Of a stretch of 64,000 bases of DNA, positions 1 to 9,482 are shown one piece after another. The notes below the pieces were generated by a model. That model was not told the origin of the DNA. It saw only the letters and a list, made by a program, of their open reading frames with translations, and searched no databases. Location of the stretch: NCBI RefSeq assembly GCF_030010415.1, contig NZ_JASCSA010000016.1. One strand, given 5' to 3'. Source of the DNA: Cobetia amphilecti (lineage in GTDB: Bacteria; Pseudomonadota; Gammaproteobacteria; Pseudomonadales; Halomonadaceae). A program made the translations under genes and the position numbers. How positions within the stretch are numbered: the first letter of the stretch is position 1; every line of letters starts with the position of its first letter.

Positions 1-55
1 ACAGGGGACCCCATCATTATGAGTGATGTGCTCTAACCAGCTGAGCTATGTAGCC
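1..55 (-). tRNA. tRNA-Met (CAT), elongator, cut by window edge
   Basis: Read on the minus strand the segment begins GGCTACATAGCTCAGCTGG, the acceptor and D-arm of an elongator methionine tRNA. It continues into an anticodon arm with a 5-bp stem (CATCA/TGATG) around the loop CTCATAA, so the anticodon is CAT. The variable loop is visible, while the T-arm and 3' acceptor strand lie outside the window. The initiator tRNA would begin CGCGGGG, so this is the elongator form. Confidence 0.93.
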
Positions 56-141
56 ACACGACGAGGCGTATATTGCAGGTCAGGCTGCTGAATTGCAAGC
101 ACTTTTTATCAAAAGCTCAACAGACGAGCCCGATGGGCCGA

Positions 142-1095
142 TCAGATCCCCAGCGATGTCTTCACCGCGGCAAGGCCAGGCTGACCCTCCACGGTCTCGA
201 CTCCCTTGAGCCAGGCCTCCAGCACCTGCGGGTTCTGCTTGAGCCAACTGGCCGCCGCGTCATCCGGATCTTCGCCGCCATCCATGATGTCGCCCATCAG
301 CTGGTTTTCCATCTCCAGGGTGAACTCGAGATTGGAAAGCAGGGCCCCGACGTTGGTGCATGCCTCGCTGTAGCCCGCGCGGGTATTGGTATACACCGTC
401 GCACCGCCCAGATTCGGCCCGAAGTAATCATCGGCCCCTTCCAGATAGCCCATCTCGAAGCGGGTATTCATCGGGTGCGGTTCCCAGCCGAGGAACACCA
501 CCCATTCCTTGGCGGCAATCTTCGACTTCACTTCCGCCAGCATGCCGGCTTCCGAGGAGTCGATCATCTCGAACTCGCCCATGCCGAAGGCGTCGTCATC
601 GATCATGTCGGCAATGATCATGTTGCCGTCGTTGCCCGCCTCTATCCCGTAGATGCGGCCATCGAACTTCTCGAGATTGTCGGCAAGGTCCGCCACCGAG
701 GTCACGCCGGCATCCAGCACATACTGCGGCACCGCCAGGGTGTATTTCGCGCCCTGGAGATTGGCGCGCGGGCGATCGACCTGCCCCTTGTCGATGTAGG
801 GGTCACTGATGGAGGCCATCGACGGCATCCAGTTGCCCAGGAAGACATCGAAGTCATCATTCTTCATGCCGGCATAGGCGATCGGCACCGAGATGGTGTC
901 AGACGTCGTCTCATAGCCCAGCCCCTCCAGCACGGCACGCGTCAGGGCGGTGGTGGCCGTGATGTCCGTCCAGCCGACTTCGGCGAAACGCACCGTGCGA
1001 CATTCTTCCGTCACGGCGGCCTGGGCCTGATTCGCCATGACCGGCACGGCGATGACGCCCAGTGCCAACAGCACCTTACTAGGTGATCGTTTCAT
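142..1095 (-). CDS. choX: Choline/betaine ABC transporter periplasmic substrate-binding protein (ChoX/ProX-type)
   Basis: Product of 317 residues with a Sec signal peptide (MKRSPSKVLLALGVIAVPVMA, cleavage probably after NQAQA). The mature part is an OpuAC-type binding domain. Aromatic segments such as VGWTDI, LGNWMP and FLGWEPHPM are those that build the aromatic box for quaternary amines in ChoX/ProX proteins. The start has a good ribosome site (AAGGGG about 7 nt upstream). No permease or ATPase gene is adjacent, so it is a lone binding protein in this window. It lies divergently from betIBA, which supports choline delivery for betaine synthesis as its role. Choline rather than betaine specificity is inferred from family resemblance and context. 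Confidence 0.85.
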   Translation of the reverse strand: MKRSPSKVLLALGVIAVPVMANQAQAAVTEECRTVRFAEVGWTDITATTALTRAVLEGLGYETTSDTISVPIAYAGMKNDDFDVFLGNWMPSMASISDPYIDKGQVDRPRANLQGAKYTLAVPQYVLDAGVTSVADLADNLEKFDGRIYGIEAGNDGNMIIADMIDDDAFGMGEFEMIDSSEAGMLAEVKSKIAAKEWVVFLGWEPHPMNTRFEMGYLEGADDYFGPNLGGATVYTNTRAGYSEACTNVGALLSNLEFTLEMENQLMGDIMDGGEDPDDAAASWLKQNPQVLEAWLKGVETVEGQPGLAAVKTSLGI

Positions 1096-1402
1096 GCTAA
1101 CCCCTTGTTTTATTGTTCGTTGTCACTCAACTCTCGACCATCGGCGCAACGTTCAACCTACGTTGAGATCGACATGCTGCCCCTCCATGTTCTACCGCAC
1201 TGTAGCGCTTTTACCAACCGGCCTCGCCAACCCACAGTCTTGAACGCCAGCCTGTCGCTGGCCGCCACCTGCTCTCGATTCCTCGTGCGCCTCTCCCTCC
1301 TGACCATCCCTGACCGTCCTCTGACCGCCCCCTGACTGCTTCCGGCTGCCCCGCCTTGCCTCAACTTGACGCATCGGGAACCAGCCTCTACACTTTTTGT
1401 TA

Positions 1403-1416
1403 ATTGAACGTTCAAT
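1403..1416. promoter_or_regulatory. BetI-type operator palindrome
   Basis: ATTGAACGTTCAAT is a perfect 14-bp palindrome between the divergent choX-like gene and betI. It resembles, from memory, the operator described for the choline-responsive repressor BetI. On the minus strand a weak sigma70 match overlaps it (TTGAAC, 17 bp, TGTAGA). A half-site, AACGTTCAA, recurs at 1148-1156, about 50 bp upstream of the choX-like start. Confidence 0.7.
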
Positions 1417-1529
1417 AAAAACTTTGCACACGACAGCATGGTGCAGCGCTCGCGGCAAACCGGTGATGATCCAGTACCATGGCCACACCAAGTGTCACAC
1501 CGACCCGATATACGAAAAGGACTCCGTTG

Positions 1530-2186
1530 ATGCCCAAAGTGGGAATGGAACCTATCCGCCGCCGCCAGTTGATCCAGGCCACCATGCAAGCCATCGATGA
1601 GGCAGGACTCGCCGACGCGACCGTGGCCCGCATCGCCCGTCACGCAGGTGTGTCCACCGGCATCATCAGCCACTATTTCGGCGGCAAGGATGGCTTGATG
1701 GAAGCCACCATGCGCCAGATTCTCACTGACCTGCGCAGCGCCGTCAGTGAGCGTCGCGCCGCACTGGCCGACGATGACGTCCGCAGCCACCTGCGCGCGG
1801 TGATCGACGGCAACTTTGACCGCAGCCAGGTCAGCCAGAGCGTCTCCAAGACCTGGCTGGCCTTCTGGGCCTCCAGCATGCACCGCATTCCGCTGGAACG
1901 CCTGCAGCGGGTCAACGACAGGCGGCTGATCTCCAATCTGTGTGCCCTGTTCCGCCGCTGCATGCCGCTGAACGAGGCACGTGATGCCGCGGCCGGATTG
2001 GCCGCCTTGATCGACGGCCTGTGGTTGCGCGGTACGCTGGACCCGACCGGCCTCGATGTCGAGCGCGCACGCCGCCTCGCCTACGAATATGTCGACTACC
2101 AGCTGACACGTCACATGGCAGCATCCCTGAACGCGACAGACTCCCCCACTTCCCCTGAACCCAGTAAGGAGCGCACGCATGGCTAA
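1530..2186 (+). CDS. betI: BetI, TetR-family choline-sensing repressor
   Basis: Product of 218 residues from ATG 1530; an upstream in-frame start exists, but AAGG sits 9 nt before this ATG and the protein then begins MPKVGMEPIRRRQLI like other BetI proteins. The TetR DNA-binding domain occupies about residues 8-55, with helix-turn-helix ATVARIARHAGVSTGIISHYF. The C-terminal ligand domain carries the BetI-typical WLAFWASSMH segment. In characterised relatives choline relieves repression of bet genes. The stop codon overlaps the start of betB by 8 nt, so the two are translationally coupled, and a BetI palindrome lies upstream, consistent with autoregulation. Confidence 0.93.
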   Translation: MPKVGMEPIRRRQLIQATMQAIDEAGLADATVARIARHAGVSTGIISHYFGGKDGLMEATMRQILTDLRSAVSERRAALADDDVRSHLRAVIDGNFDRSQVSQSVSKTWLAFWASSMHRIPLERLQRVNDRRLISNLCALFRRCMPLNEARDAAAGLAALIDGLWLRGTLDPTGLDVERARRLAYEYVDYQLTRHMAASLNATDSPTSPEPSKERTHG

Positions 2187-3660
2187 CGGCAACGCAAGCT
2201 TCCCGACCCAGACCCTCTACATCGGTGGCCGTCGGGTCGAGGCTACCTCCGGCGAGACCTTCGAGACCGTCAATCCGGCCACCGGCGAAGTCATCGCCGA
2301 GATCCAGCAGGCCAGCGGTGCCGACGTCGATACCGCCGTCGAAAGCGCCCTGCAGGGTCAGAAGGTGTGGGCCGCGATGACCGGCATGGAGCGTTCACGC
2401 ATCCTGCGTCGCGCCGTGGACCTGCTGCGCGAGCGCAACGACGAACTGGCGCTGCTCGAGACACTCGACACCGGCAAGCCGCTGTCCGAGACCGAAGCGG
2501 TCGACATCGTCACCGGTGCCGATGCACTCGAGTACTACGCGGGCCTCGCGCCGGCCATCGAAGGCAGCCAGATGCCGCTGCGTCAGGAAGCCTTCGTCTA
2601 TACCCGCAAGGAGCCGCTGGGCGTCATCGGTGCCATCGGTGCCTGGAACTACCCGATCCAGATCGCCTGCTGGAAGTCTGCCCCGGCCCTCGCCGCCGGC
2701 AACGCCATGGTCTTCAAGCCCAGCGAAGTCACTCCGCTGAGCGCACTGAAGCTGGCCGAGATCTTCACCGAAGCCGGCCTGCCGGACGGCGTGTTCAACG
2801 TCGTGCAGGGCGATGCCCGCGTCGGCGTGATGCTCACCGAGCACCCGGATATCGCCAAGATCTCCTTCACCGGGGAAGCCGGTACCGGCAAGAAGGTCAT
2901 GTCCGCGTCCGCCTCTTCCAGCCTCAAGGAAGTCACCATGGAGCTGGGCGGCAAGTCCCCGCTGCTGGTGTTCGCCGACTCCGATCTCGACCGTGCCGCC
3001 GACGGCGCCATGATGGCCAACTTCTACAGCTCCGGTCAGGTGTGCACCAACGGCACCCGCGTGTTCGTCGAAGCCAGCGTCAAGGATGCATTCGAAGCCA
3101 AGATCGTCGAGCGCGTCGCGCGCATCAAGGCAGGCGACCCGCAGGACCGCGCCACCACCTTCGGCCCGCTGGTCAGCTTCGAGCACCTGGACAAGGTCGT
3201 CTCCTATCTGGAGATCGCCAAACAGGACGGCGCACGTCTGCTGGTCGGCGGTGAGCGCATGAGCGAAGGCGACTTCGCCAAGGGCGCCTGGGTCGCACCG
3301 ACCGTCTACACCGACTGCAGCGATGACATGCGCATCGTGCAGGAAGAGATCTTCGGTCCGGTGATGTCCATCCTGTCCTTCGACAGTGAAGAGGAAGTCA
3401 TCCGTCGCGCCAACGACACCACCTATGGCCTGGCGGCTGGCCTGTTCACCGAGAGCCTGAACCGCGCGCATCGCGTGATTCACCAGCTCGAAGCCGGCAT
3501 CTGCTGGGTCAACACCTGGGGCGAGTCGCCGTCCGAGATGCCGGTCGGCGGCTACAAGCAGTCCGGTATCGGTCGCGAGAACGGTGTCGAGACGCTGTCT
3601 CATTACACCCAGACCAAGTCCGTGCTGATCGAGATGGGCCCGTTCGAGTCCGCCTTCTGA
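2179..3660 (+). CDS. betB: Betaine aldehyde dehydrogenase BetB
   Basis: Product of 493 residues, the usual BetB length. It oxidises betaine aldehyde to glycine betaine with NAD(P)+, the second step of osmoprotectant synthesis from choline. Visible aldehyde dehydrogenase signatures are WNYPIQ, the cofactor segment SFTGEAGTGKKV, the glutamate motif MELGGKSP (about residue 255) and the cysteine nucleophile in GQVCTNGTR (about residue 289). It overlaps betI by 8 nt; GGAG precedes the start. The order betI-betB-betA is the standard one. Confidence 0.96.
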   Translation: MANGNASFPTQTLYIGGRRVEATSGETFETVNPATGEVIAEIQQASGADVDTAVESALQGQKVWAAMTGMERSRILRRAVDLLRERNDELALLETLDTGKPLSETEAVDIVTGADALEYYAGLAPAIEGSQMPLRQEAFVYTRKEPLGVIGAIGAWNYPIQIACWKSAPALAAGNAMVFKPSEVTPLSALKLAEIFTEAGLPDGVFNVVQGDARVGVMLTEHPDIAKISFTGEAGTGKKVMSASASSSLKEVTMELGGKSPLLVFADSDLDRAADGAMMANFYSSGQVCTNGTRVFVEASVKDAFEAKIVERVARIKAGDPQDRATTFGPLVSFEHLDKVVSYLEIAKQDGARLLVGGERMSEGDFAKGAWVAPTVYTDCSDDMRIVQEEIFGPVMSILSFDSEEEVIRRANDTTYGLAAGLFTESLNRAHRVIHQLEAGICWVNTWGESPSEMPVGGYKQSGIGRENGVETLSHYTQTKSVLIEMGPFESAF

Positions 3661-4021
3661 GCCATCACTGGCCGCAAGGCCTGATGACAGCAGCACCCTC
3701 TGACGCCAGAGGCTGAAGTACCGGATCTCAAGACCGGGCCTAAGCACCGGGCCTCAAGCACGACCAAGCGCCAGATGCCCCACCTGCCGGCATGTCGAAC
3801 ACTCGCCATGCCGGCTGCACGCCGCGTCGCTCGCCAGCGCCGCGCGCAGTGCCCGAATCCCGATGAGTCGTTGAGCCCCCGATGGCAGCTTGCTGTCATG
3901 CGGTGCCCCGACGACTCACCACAGACAAGCAAACGTATCCAGCAGCCCGGCAGTGGCCACTCCCCGTCGTGAACGGGGCGTCATGTGCCCGCATGTGGCA
4001 CCCGATACGAGAGGACCTTCC
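3661..4021 (+). other. betB-betA spacer with a short duplicated element
   Basis: This 361-bp gap has no convincing gene. It contains two near-identical adjacent copies of CCGGGCCTAAGCA / CCGGGCCTCAAGCA at 3734-3760. The ribosome site of betA (AGAGGA) lies at the end. No strong terminator is visible, so read-through from betB is expected. Confidence 0.5.
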
Positions 4022-5737
4022 ATGAGCCAATTCGAGCGTGAATACGACTACGTCATCATCGGCGCCGGCAGCGCCGGCAACGTGCTGGCCACCCGCCTGA
4101 GCGAAGACGCCGATGTCAGCGTGCTGTTGCTGGAAGCCGGTGGCCGTGACCACCGCTTCGACTTCCGCACCCAGATGCCCGCCGCGCTGGCGTACCCGCT
4201 GCAGGGTCAGCGCTACAACTGGGACTTCAAGACCGATCCCGAGCCGCACATGAACAACCGTCGCATGGAATGTGGCCGCGGCAAGGGCCTGGGCGGCTCC
4301 TCGTTGATCAATGGCATGTGCTACATCCGCGGCAACGCGCTGGATTACGACAACTGGGCCAAGGACCCCATCCTGGCCGACTGGAACTATCGTGAGTGCC
4401 TGCCCTACTTCCGCAAGTGCGAGACGCGCGATATCGGCCCGAATGACTACCATGGCGGCGACGGCCCGGTGTCGGTCACCACGCCCAAGCAGGGTAACAA
4501 CGAGCTCTACCACGCCTTCATCGCGGCAGGCATCGAGGCGGGCTACCCTGCCACCGAAGACGTCAACGGCTACCAGCAGGAAGGCTTCGGCCCGATGGAC
4601 CGCTTCGTGACCAGGGAAGGCCGTCGCGCCTCCACCGCGCGCGGCTATCTGGATACCGCCAAGAAGCGCTCCAACGTGACCATCGAGACGCGTGCTACCA
4701 CCGACGTGATCCTGTTTGAAGGCAAGACGGCGGTCGGCGTGAAGTACGAGCGCAAGGGCCAGGACCACCGCGTGCGTGCGCGCAAGGAAGTGCTGCTGTG
4801 CGCCGGCGCCATCGCCTCGCCGCAGATCCTGCAGCGCTCCGGCGTCGGCAACCGTGAACATCTCGAGCCGCTGGGCGTGAAGATGGTCCACCACCTGCCG
4901 GGCGTGGGCGAGAACCTGCAGGACCACCTGGAGCTCTACATCCAGTACGAGTGCACCCAGCCGATCTCGCTGTATCCGTCCCTCAAGTGGTACAACCAGC
5001 CGCCCATCGGTCTGGAATGGATGCTCAAGGGCACCGGTGTCGGCGCCAGCAACCAGTTCGAGGCCGCCGGCTTCATTCGCAGCGATGACAACGAAGCCTG
5101 GCCGAACCTGCAGTATCACTTCCTGCCGATCGCGATCAGCTACAACGGCAAGAGCGCGGTGCAGGGCCACGGCTTCCAGGCGCACGTCGGGTCGATGCGC
5201 TCCCAGAGCAAGGGCCGCGTGCGCCTGACCTCACTCGATCCCAAGGCCGCGCCGTCGATCTTCTTCAACTACATGGCCGAGGAACGTGACTGGGAAGAGT
5301 TCCGCGCCGCCATCCGCCTGACCCGCGAGATCATCGCCCAGCCCGCGCTGGACCCCTATCGCGGCCGCGAGCTGGCACCGGGCGCCCAGGCGCAGACCGA
5401 CGCCGAGCTCGACGAGTACGTGCGCAACCACGCCGAGACCGCCTACCACCCGTGTGGCAGCTGCCGCATGGGTAGCGACGAGACTTCAGTGGTCGATGGT
5501 GCCGGTCGCGTACATGGCCTCGACAACCTGCGCGTCGTCGATGCCTCGCTGTTCCCGGTCATCCCGACCGGCAACCTGAATGCGCCGACGATCATGCTGG
5601 CCGAGAAGATGGCCGACAAGATTCGTGGCCGCGCGCCGCTGCCGCCGTCCGACGCCGATTACTTCGTGATCGAACCCGGCACGCCGGCCAAGAAGCCCGC
5701 CAAGCGCAAGATCGACTCTGCTCCGATCAATGGCTGA
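4022..5737 (+). CDS. betA: Choline dehydrogenase BetA (GMC oxidoreductase)
   Basis: Product of 571 residues from ATG 4022, where AGAGGA precedes the start at good spacing; a longer in-frame reading back to 3890 lacks homologous sequence. It is a membrane-associated FAD enzyme that oxidises choline to betaine aldehyde. The N-terminal FAD-binding motif YDYVIIGAGSAGNVLATRL (residues 7-25) and GMC signature 1 (GRGKGLGGSSLINGM) are clear. GMC signature 2 appears as GAIASPQILQRSGVG. The C-terminal catalytic region has HPCGSCRMG (His near 464) and GNLNAPTIMLAEKMAD. It completes the choline-to-betaine pathway with betB. Confidence 0.96.
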   Translation: MSQFEREYDYVIIGAGSAGNVLATRLSEDADVSVLLLEAGGRDHRFDFRTQMPAALAYPLQGQRYNWDFKTDPEPHMNNRRMECGRGKGLGGSSLINGMCYIRGNALDYDNWAKDPILADWNYRECLPYFRKCETRDIGPNDYHGGDGPVSVTTPKQGNNELYHAFIAAGIEAGYPATEDVNGYQQEGFGPMDRFVTREGRRASTARGYLDTAKKRSNVTIETRATTDVILFEGKTAVGVKYERKGQDHRVRARKEVLLCAGAIASPQILQRSGVGNREHLEPLGVKMVHHLPGVGENLQDHLELYIQYECTQPISLYPSLKWYNQPPIGLEWMLKGTGVGASNQFEAAGFIRSDDNEAWPNLQYHFLPIAISYNGKSAVQGHGFQAHVGSMRSQSKGRVRLTSLDPKAAPSIFFNYMAEERDWEEFRAAIRLTREIIAQPALDPYRGRELAPGAQAQTDAELDEYVRNHAETAYHPCGSCRMGSDETSVVDGAGRVHGLDNLRVVDASLFPVIPTGNLNAPTIMLAEKMADKIRGRAPLPPSDADYFVIEPGTPAKKPAKRKIDSAPING

Positions 5738-5770
5738 GCACTGATCAATGACTGAGCACTGATCAACGCC
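5735..5770 (+). repeat. 18-bp tandem duplication overlapping the betA stop
   Basis: TGAGCACTGATCAA is repeated exactly with an 18-bp period. The first TGA is the betA stop, and further TGA codons at offsets 7, 14, 18 and 25 close all three frames. Confidence 0.75.
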
Positions 5771-5839
5771 AGAGCCCGTGCGAGTCAACGCCTGAGACAG
5801 GTAGTCTGACCTCACGCACGCAAGCGCTATCGATCGACC

Positions 5840-5865
5840 AAGGCCCCGCATTGCGGGGCCTTTTT
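5840..5865 (+). terminator. Rho-independent terminator after betA
   Basis: AAGGCCCCGC-ATT-GCGGGGCC followed by TTTTT: a GC-rich stem with a short loop and a U-tract, about 100 nt past the betA stop. Confidence 0.9.
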
Positions 5866-6013
5866 CATGCCTGTCAGACAGCTTTCACTCAGCCCGGTCT
5901 GGCGCTCGCCGACTGCCTCCCCCCGGGCGACTGCCCTTTTCGAGAATGAATCCGCACACCTTAGACCTTGGACGTACTGCAGGGTCGGACAACATGGGAT
6001 ACGCTGAAGAGAA

Positions 6014-6031
6014 TTCAAACAACTGTTCTAA
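6014..6031 (+). promoter_or_regulatory. PsrA-type fatty-acid operator upstream of fadE
   Basis: TTCAAACAACTGTTCTAA is an imperfect palindrome (6 of 8 positions pair) fitting the TTCAAAC-N3-TGTTTGAA pattern that I recall for the acyl-CoA-responsive TetR regulator PsrA. It lies 69 bp before the fadE start. A better copy precedes fadBA at 51214-51231. Confidence 0.55.
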
Positions 6032-6099
6032 ACGCATGGCTGCTACGCTGTAGAAACGCCATGCAAAGACACCATCCCTCGCCACCCGGAGATCCTGCC

Positions 6100-8568
6100 A
6101 TGACGCAGCTCATCCTCATCCTTGTCGCCGTTGCCGGTCTGTTGGCCGTCATGGCACGCGAAGCCGGGGCCCTCGCGGCCATCGGCGTTCTCGCCATCAT
6201 CGGTATCGTCGGCCTGGCGATCGACGCGTCGGTGCTGGGTTGCCTGCTGCTGATCGGCGCGGCACTGGTCGCGGTGTGTGGCCTGCCGGCCCTGCGCAGC
6301 AAGTGGCTCAGCCCGCGCCTGTTCGCGATGTTCAAGAAGGTCTCCCCCAAGGTCTCGGACACCGAGAAGGTGGCGCTGGAAGCCGGCACCGTGTTCTGGG
6401 ACGCCGAGCTCTTTTCCGGCAAGCCGCAGTGGGACACCCTGACCGCACAGCGCAACGATGGCATCTCCAGCGAAGAGCAGGCCTTCATCGACGATCAATG
6501 CTCTGTCGCCTGCGGCATGACCAACAGCTGGGAGATCGCGCGTGAGCGTGCCGATCTGCCCGAAGCGCTGTGGGAATACCTCAAGCGCGAGAAGTTCTTC
6601 GGCATGATCATTCCCAAGGAATATGGCGGCCTGGGCTTCTCGGCCAAGGCGCAATCACTGGTGCTGCAGAAGCTGGCGGTCAACGAGACACTGATGGTCA
6701 CCGTCGGCGTACCCAACTCCCTCGGCCCGGGCGAGCTGCTGCTCAAGTACGGCAGCGAAGAACAGAAGAGCTATTACCTGCCTCGCCTAGCCGATGGCCG
6801 CGAGATTCCGTGTTTCGGCCTGACCGGCCCGCGTGCCGGCAGTGACGCGACCTCCATCCCGGACACCGGCATCGTGTGTCGCGGCATGCATGACGGCGAG
6901 GAAGTCGTCGGCATTCGCCTGAACTTCGAGAAGCGCTGGATCACCCTGGCGCCGGTCGCCACCGTGGTCGGCCTGGCCTTCCGCATGTTCGACCCCGAGC
7001 ATCTGCTGGGTGACGTGGAAGACATCGGTATCACCTGTGCCCTGATTCCTCGTGACACCGACGGCATGGACATCGGCCGTCGTCACCACCCGATCGGCGC
7101 GCCGTTCATGAATGGCCCGATCTTCGGCAAGGACGTCTTCATTCCGCTCAGCTACCTGATCGGTGGCGAGCAGATGGCCGGCCAGGGCTGGAAGATGCTG
7201 GTCGAGTGTCTGTCGGTGGGTCGCTGCATCACCCTGCCGTCCGGTTCCGCGGGGATCTCGCGCTACGCACTGGGCTGGAGCGCCGGCTTTGCGCGCATCC
7301 GTCGTCAGTTCAATCTGCCGGTGGCCGAGATGGAAGGCGTGCAGGAGCCGCTGGCCCGCATGGCCGCGATGAACTACATCAGCCAGGCGTCGGTGCTGCA
7401 CACCGCCAACATGATCGACAACGGCCACAAGCCGGCAGTGCCCTCCGCCATCCTCAAGAGCCAGCTGACCGAGATGGCCCGCTCGCTGCTGGCCGACGGC
7501 ATGGACATCCACGGCGGACGCGGCGTGACGCTTGGCCCGCGCAACTACATCGGCGTGGCCTACGCCGGCACCCCGGTCTCGATCACGGTGGAAGGCGCCA
7601 ACATCATGACCCGCAACCTGATGATCTTCGGTCAGGGCGCGATCCGCTGCCATCCTTACGTGCTGGAGGAGCTGGCCGCCAAGGACGCCGATGACCTGAA
7701 CGCCTTCGACAAGGCCTTCTTCCGCCATGCCGGCCTGATCTTCGGCAACGCGGCACGCGCCTTCACCCAGAGCTTCGGCATCGGCGGCAAGGCCACTGGC
7801 TTCGACGCCGTCGCCACGCCCTATGCCAGCCACATCAACCGCTTCAGCGCCGCCTTCTCGCTGTCCGCCGATGCGGCCATGGCAAGTCTCGGTTCCAGCC
7901 TCAAGGCGCGCGAGATGCTGTCGGCACGCCTGGGCGACGTGCTCTCCAACCTCTACCTGGCGTCACTGACGCTAAAGCAGTGGCATGAATCCGAGGCCTG
8001 CGAACACGAAGAGGCGCTGTTCCACTACAGCATGCAGTGGCTGCTGCACCGCGCGGAAAAGGCACTGGATGAGCTGTTCGCCAACCTGCCCAACCGTGCG
8101 CTGGGCACTGCCCTGCGCGTGATCGCCCTGCCGCGTGGCCGTCAGTTCGCCATGCCCAGGGACAGCCTGACGCGCGAGATCGCCCGCGCCGTCTCCACCG
8201 ACACCGCCCTGCGTGCCAAGCTGACCGACAACACCTGGGATGCCCAGGACGAAGGCCAGCAGGACAATGCCCTCGCCCGCTACAACGCGCTGCTCAAGGA
8301 CTACCCGCGCGCCGAGCCGATCTACAAGGCGCTGGCCAAGGCCTACCACAAGGGCGAGATTCCGGCCGACGCACTGTCTCCGGAAGCGCGTATCGAAGCG
8401 GCGGTCGAGGCAGGCATCCTGTCCGCCGAGGATGGCGACTTCATGCGCGTCTTCGAAGCCGAGGTACTCGACATGCTGACCGTCGACCACTTCGAATTCG
8501 ACGCCTTCGTGCGCAAGCCGATGGCGAGTGACGGCACCGCCTCCAACCCGCAGCAGGACGCCGCCTGA
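6100..8568 (+). CDS. fadE: Acyl-CoA dehydrogenase FadE
   Basis: Product of 822 residues from ATG 6100 (GGAGAT upstream); E. coli FadE has 814. It performs the first beta-oxidation step, FAD-dependent desaturation of acyl-CoA. Residues 1-55 form two hydrophobic segments, the membrane anchor typical of FadE. The acyl-CoA dehydrogenase core follows, with KEYGGLGFSAKAQS, GLTGPRAGSDA and a glycine-rich DGMDIHGGRGVTLGPRNY. The last 250 residues are the FadE-specific C-terminal domain. It is monocistronic between terminators. A PsrA-like palindrome upstream matches one ahead of fadBA, so the two loci are probably co-regulated. Confidence 0.95.
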   Translation: MTQLILILVAVAGLLAVMAREAGALAAIGVLAIIGIVGLAIDASVLGCLLLIGAALVAVCGLPALRSKWLSPRLFAMFKKVSPKVSDTEKVALEAGTVFWDAELFSGKPQWDTLTAQRNDGISSEEQAFIDDQCSVACGMTNSWEIARERADLPEALWEYLKREKFFGMIIPKEYGGLGFSAKAQSLVLQKLAVNETLMVTVGVPNSLGPGELLLKYGSEEQKSYYLPRLADGREIPCFGLTGPRAGSDATSIPDTGIVCRGMHDGEEVVGIRLNFEKRWITLAPVATVVGLAFRMFDPEHLLGDVEDIGITCALIPRDTDGMDIGRRHHPIGAPFMNGPIFGKDVFIPLSYLIGGEQMAGQGWKMLVECLSVGRCITLPSGSAGISRYALGWSAGFARIRRQFNLPVAEMEGVQEPLARMAAMNYISQASVLHTANMIDNGHKPAVPSAILKSQLTEMARSLLADGMDIHGGRGVTLGPRNYIGVAYAGTPVSITVEGANIMTRNLMIFGQGAIRCHPYVLEELAAKDADDLNAFDKAFFRHAGLIFGNAARAFTQSFGIGGKATGFDAVATPYASHINRFSAAFSLSADAAMASLGSSLKAREMLSARLGDVLSNLYLASLTLKQWHESEACEHEEALFHYSMQWLLHRAEKALDELFANLPNRALGTALRVIALPRGRQFAMPRDSLTREIARAVSTDTALRAKLTDNTWDAQDEGQQDNALARYNALLKDYPRAEPIYKALAKAYHKGEIPADALSPEARIEAAVEAGILSAEDGDFMRVFEAEVLDMLTVDHFEFDAFVRKPMASDGTASNPQQDAA

Positions 8569-8588
8569 TGACTGGCCGACGCCCGCTT

Positions 8589-8654
8589 GATCGACGCCCA
8601 CGCGATCGACGCCCATCTGATCGATACAGGAATTGATCACTGATCACTGATCGC
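8589..8654 (+). repeat. Short repeats in the fadE 3' region
   Basis: GATCGACGCCCA occurs exactly at 8589-8600 and 8604-8615, followed by three 7-bp units TGATCAC, TGATCAC, TGATCGC at 8634-8654. The stretch lies between the fadE stop and its terminator and carries TGA codons in all frames. Confidence 0.7.
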
Positions 8655-8662
8655 AGAACCAC

Positions 8663-8692
8663 AAAGGCCCCGCTCAATGAGCGGGGCCTTTG
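8663..8692. terminator. Bidirectional terminator between fadE and the convergent gene
   Basis: ACAAAGGCCCCGCTC-AAT-GAGCGGGGCCTTTGT is an almost perfect palindrome with A- and T-rich flanks, placed between convergent genes. Confidence 0.85.
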
Positions 8693-8731
8693 TCTTGGCA
8701 GAGCATGCCATTCGCGTGCGTCATCTCATCC

Positions 8732-9319
8732 TCAGATATGACGCGCGAAGTGCTCCAGGTCACGCACGAAGGCGTTCTTGTAGGTCTCGAAGTCCTTCGG
8801 GCGCGCCTTGAAGGAGCGCTTGATGCGCTCGCGATCCAGGCGCAGCGGCGCGTCGAGGGCCGCCAGGTTGCCGACACGCGCCGCCGGATTCATGCCGACC
8901 AGCTCGCGCGGCTGATCGCCTTGGGCCTCGGCCTCCAGCCAGTCGTTGATGCCGGCGCGACGCAGCACGCTGACCAGTGAGCTGTCGGTGATGCGCACCT
9001 GCAGGCGGCCGTGATCGGACAGCTGGGAGACCAGCGCGATGCCGTGGTCGTGACCGCGATGCACCGTCGGCGTCGCCCACAGCGCCAGATTCAGGCCACG
9101 TGCGTTCTCGTCGAGTACCAGCAGCGCGGCAGAGTGGATGCGCTCGGCATCGTCGACCAGCGCGAACAGGCGCGCCATCTCATTCTCGAACCACACCCCA
9201 CGCACGCCGGCGTAACTCACCAGCGCATCCAGACCCCCTTCGCGGCCATGGACTTCGGCGCACAGCATCGCCAGACAGGCATCACGTCGGGCACCGGCAC
9301 TCACTTCAACCACTTTCAT
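8732..9319 (-). CDS. Conserved-looking protein of unknown function
   Basis: Product of 195 residues from ATG 9319, preferred because GGAG lies 7 nt before it; an in-frame ATG at 9340 has no ribosome site. I do not recognise the family. The protein is soluble, with no signal peptide or membrane segment. It has a central region VLDENARGLNLALWATPTVHRGHDHGI and a basic C-terminus (LRLDRERIKRSFKARPKDFETY). Codon use matches its neighbours, so it is likely a real lineage gene. It converges on fadE and shares that terminator; upstream it is divergent from ugpB. Confidence 0.7.
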   Translation of the reverse strand: MKVVEVSAGARRDACLAMLCAEVHGREGGLDALVSYAGVRGVWFENEMARLFALVDDAERIHSAALLVLDENARGLNLALWATPTVHRGHDHGIALVSQLSDHGRLQVRITDSSLVSVLRRAGINDWLEAEAQGDQPRELVGMNPAARVGNLAALDAPLRLDRERIKRSFKARPKDFETYKNAFVRDLEHFARHI

Positions 9320-9482
9320 CGCGTTCTCCGCCACAGGCATTTTCAGCGCGCAAGACTAGCACACTCGCTCGCCGGCCGCTTATTCCGGCCTTGAGTTGCC
9401 CCCGGCGCCTCGCTTGCCAGCCTGAGCCGAGCTGGCGGCGCCACACACCGGCTGCTCAGCCATAAGTTCAGCCTCGCTCGAA

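Noticed and set aside
2395..3747. Long open frame (450 codons) antisense to betB
   Set aside because: A shadow frame typical of GC-rich genes. The plus-strand product is a full aldehyde dehydrogenase; the antisense product is His/Gly/Arg-rich and unlike any family. The same applies to long antisense frames over betA, leuS and fadB.
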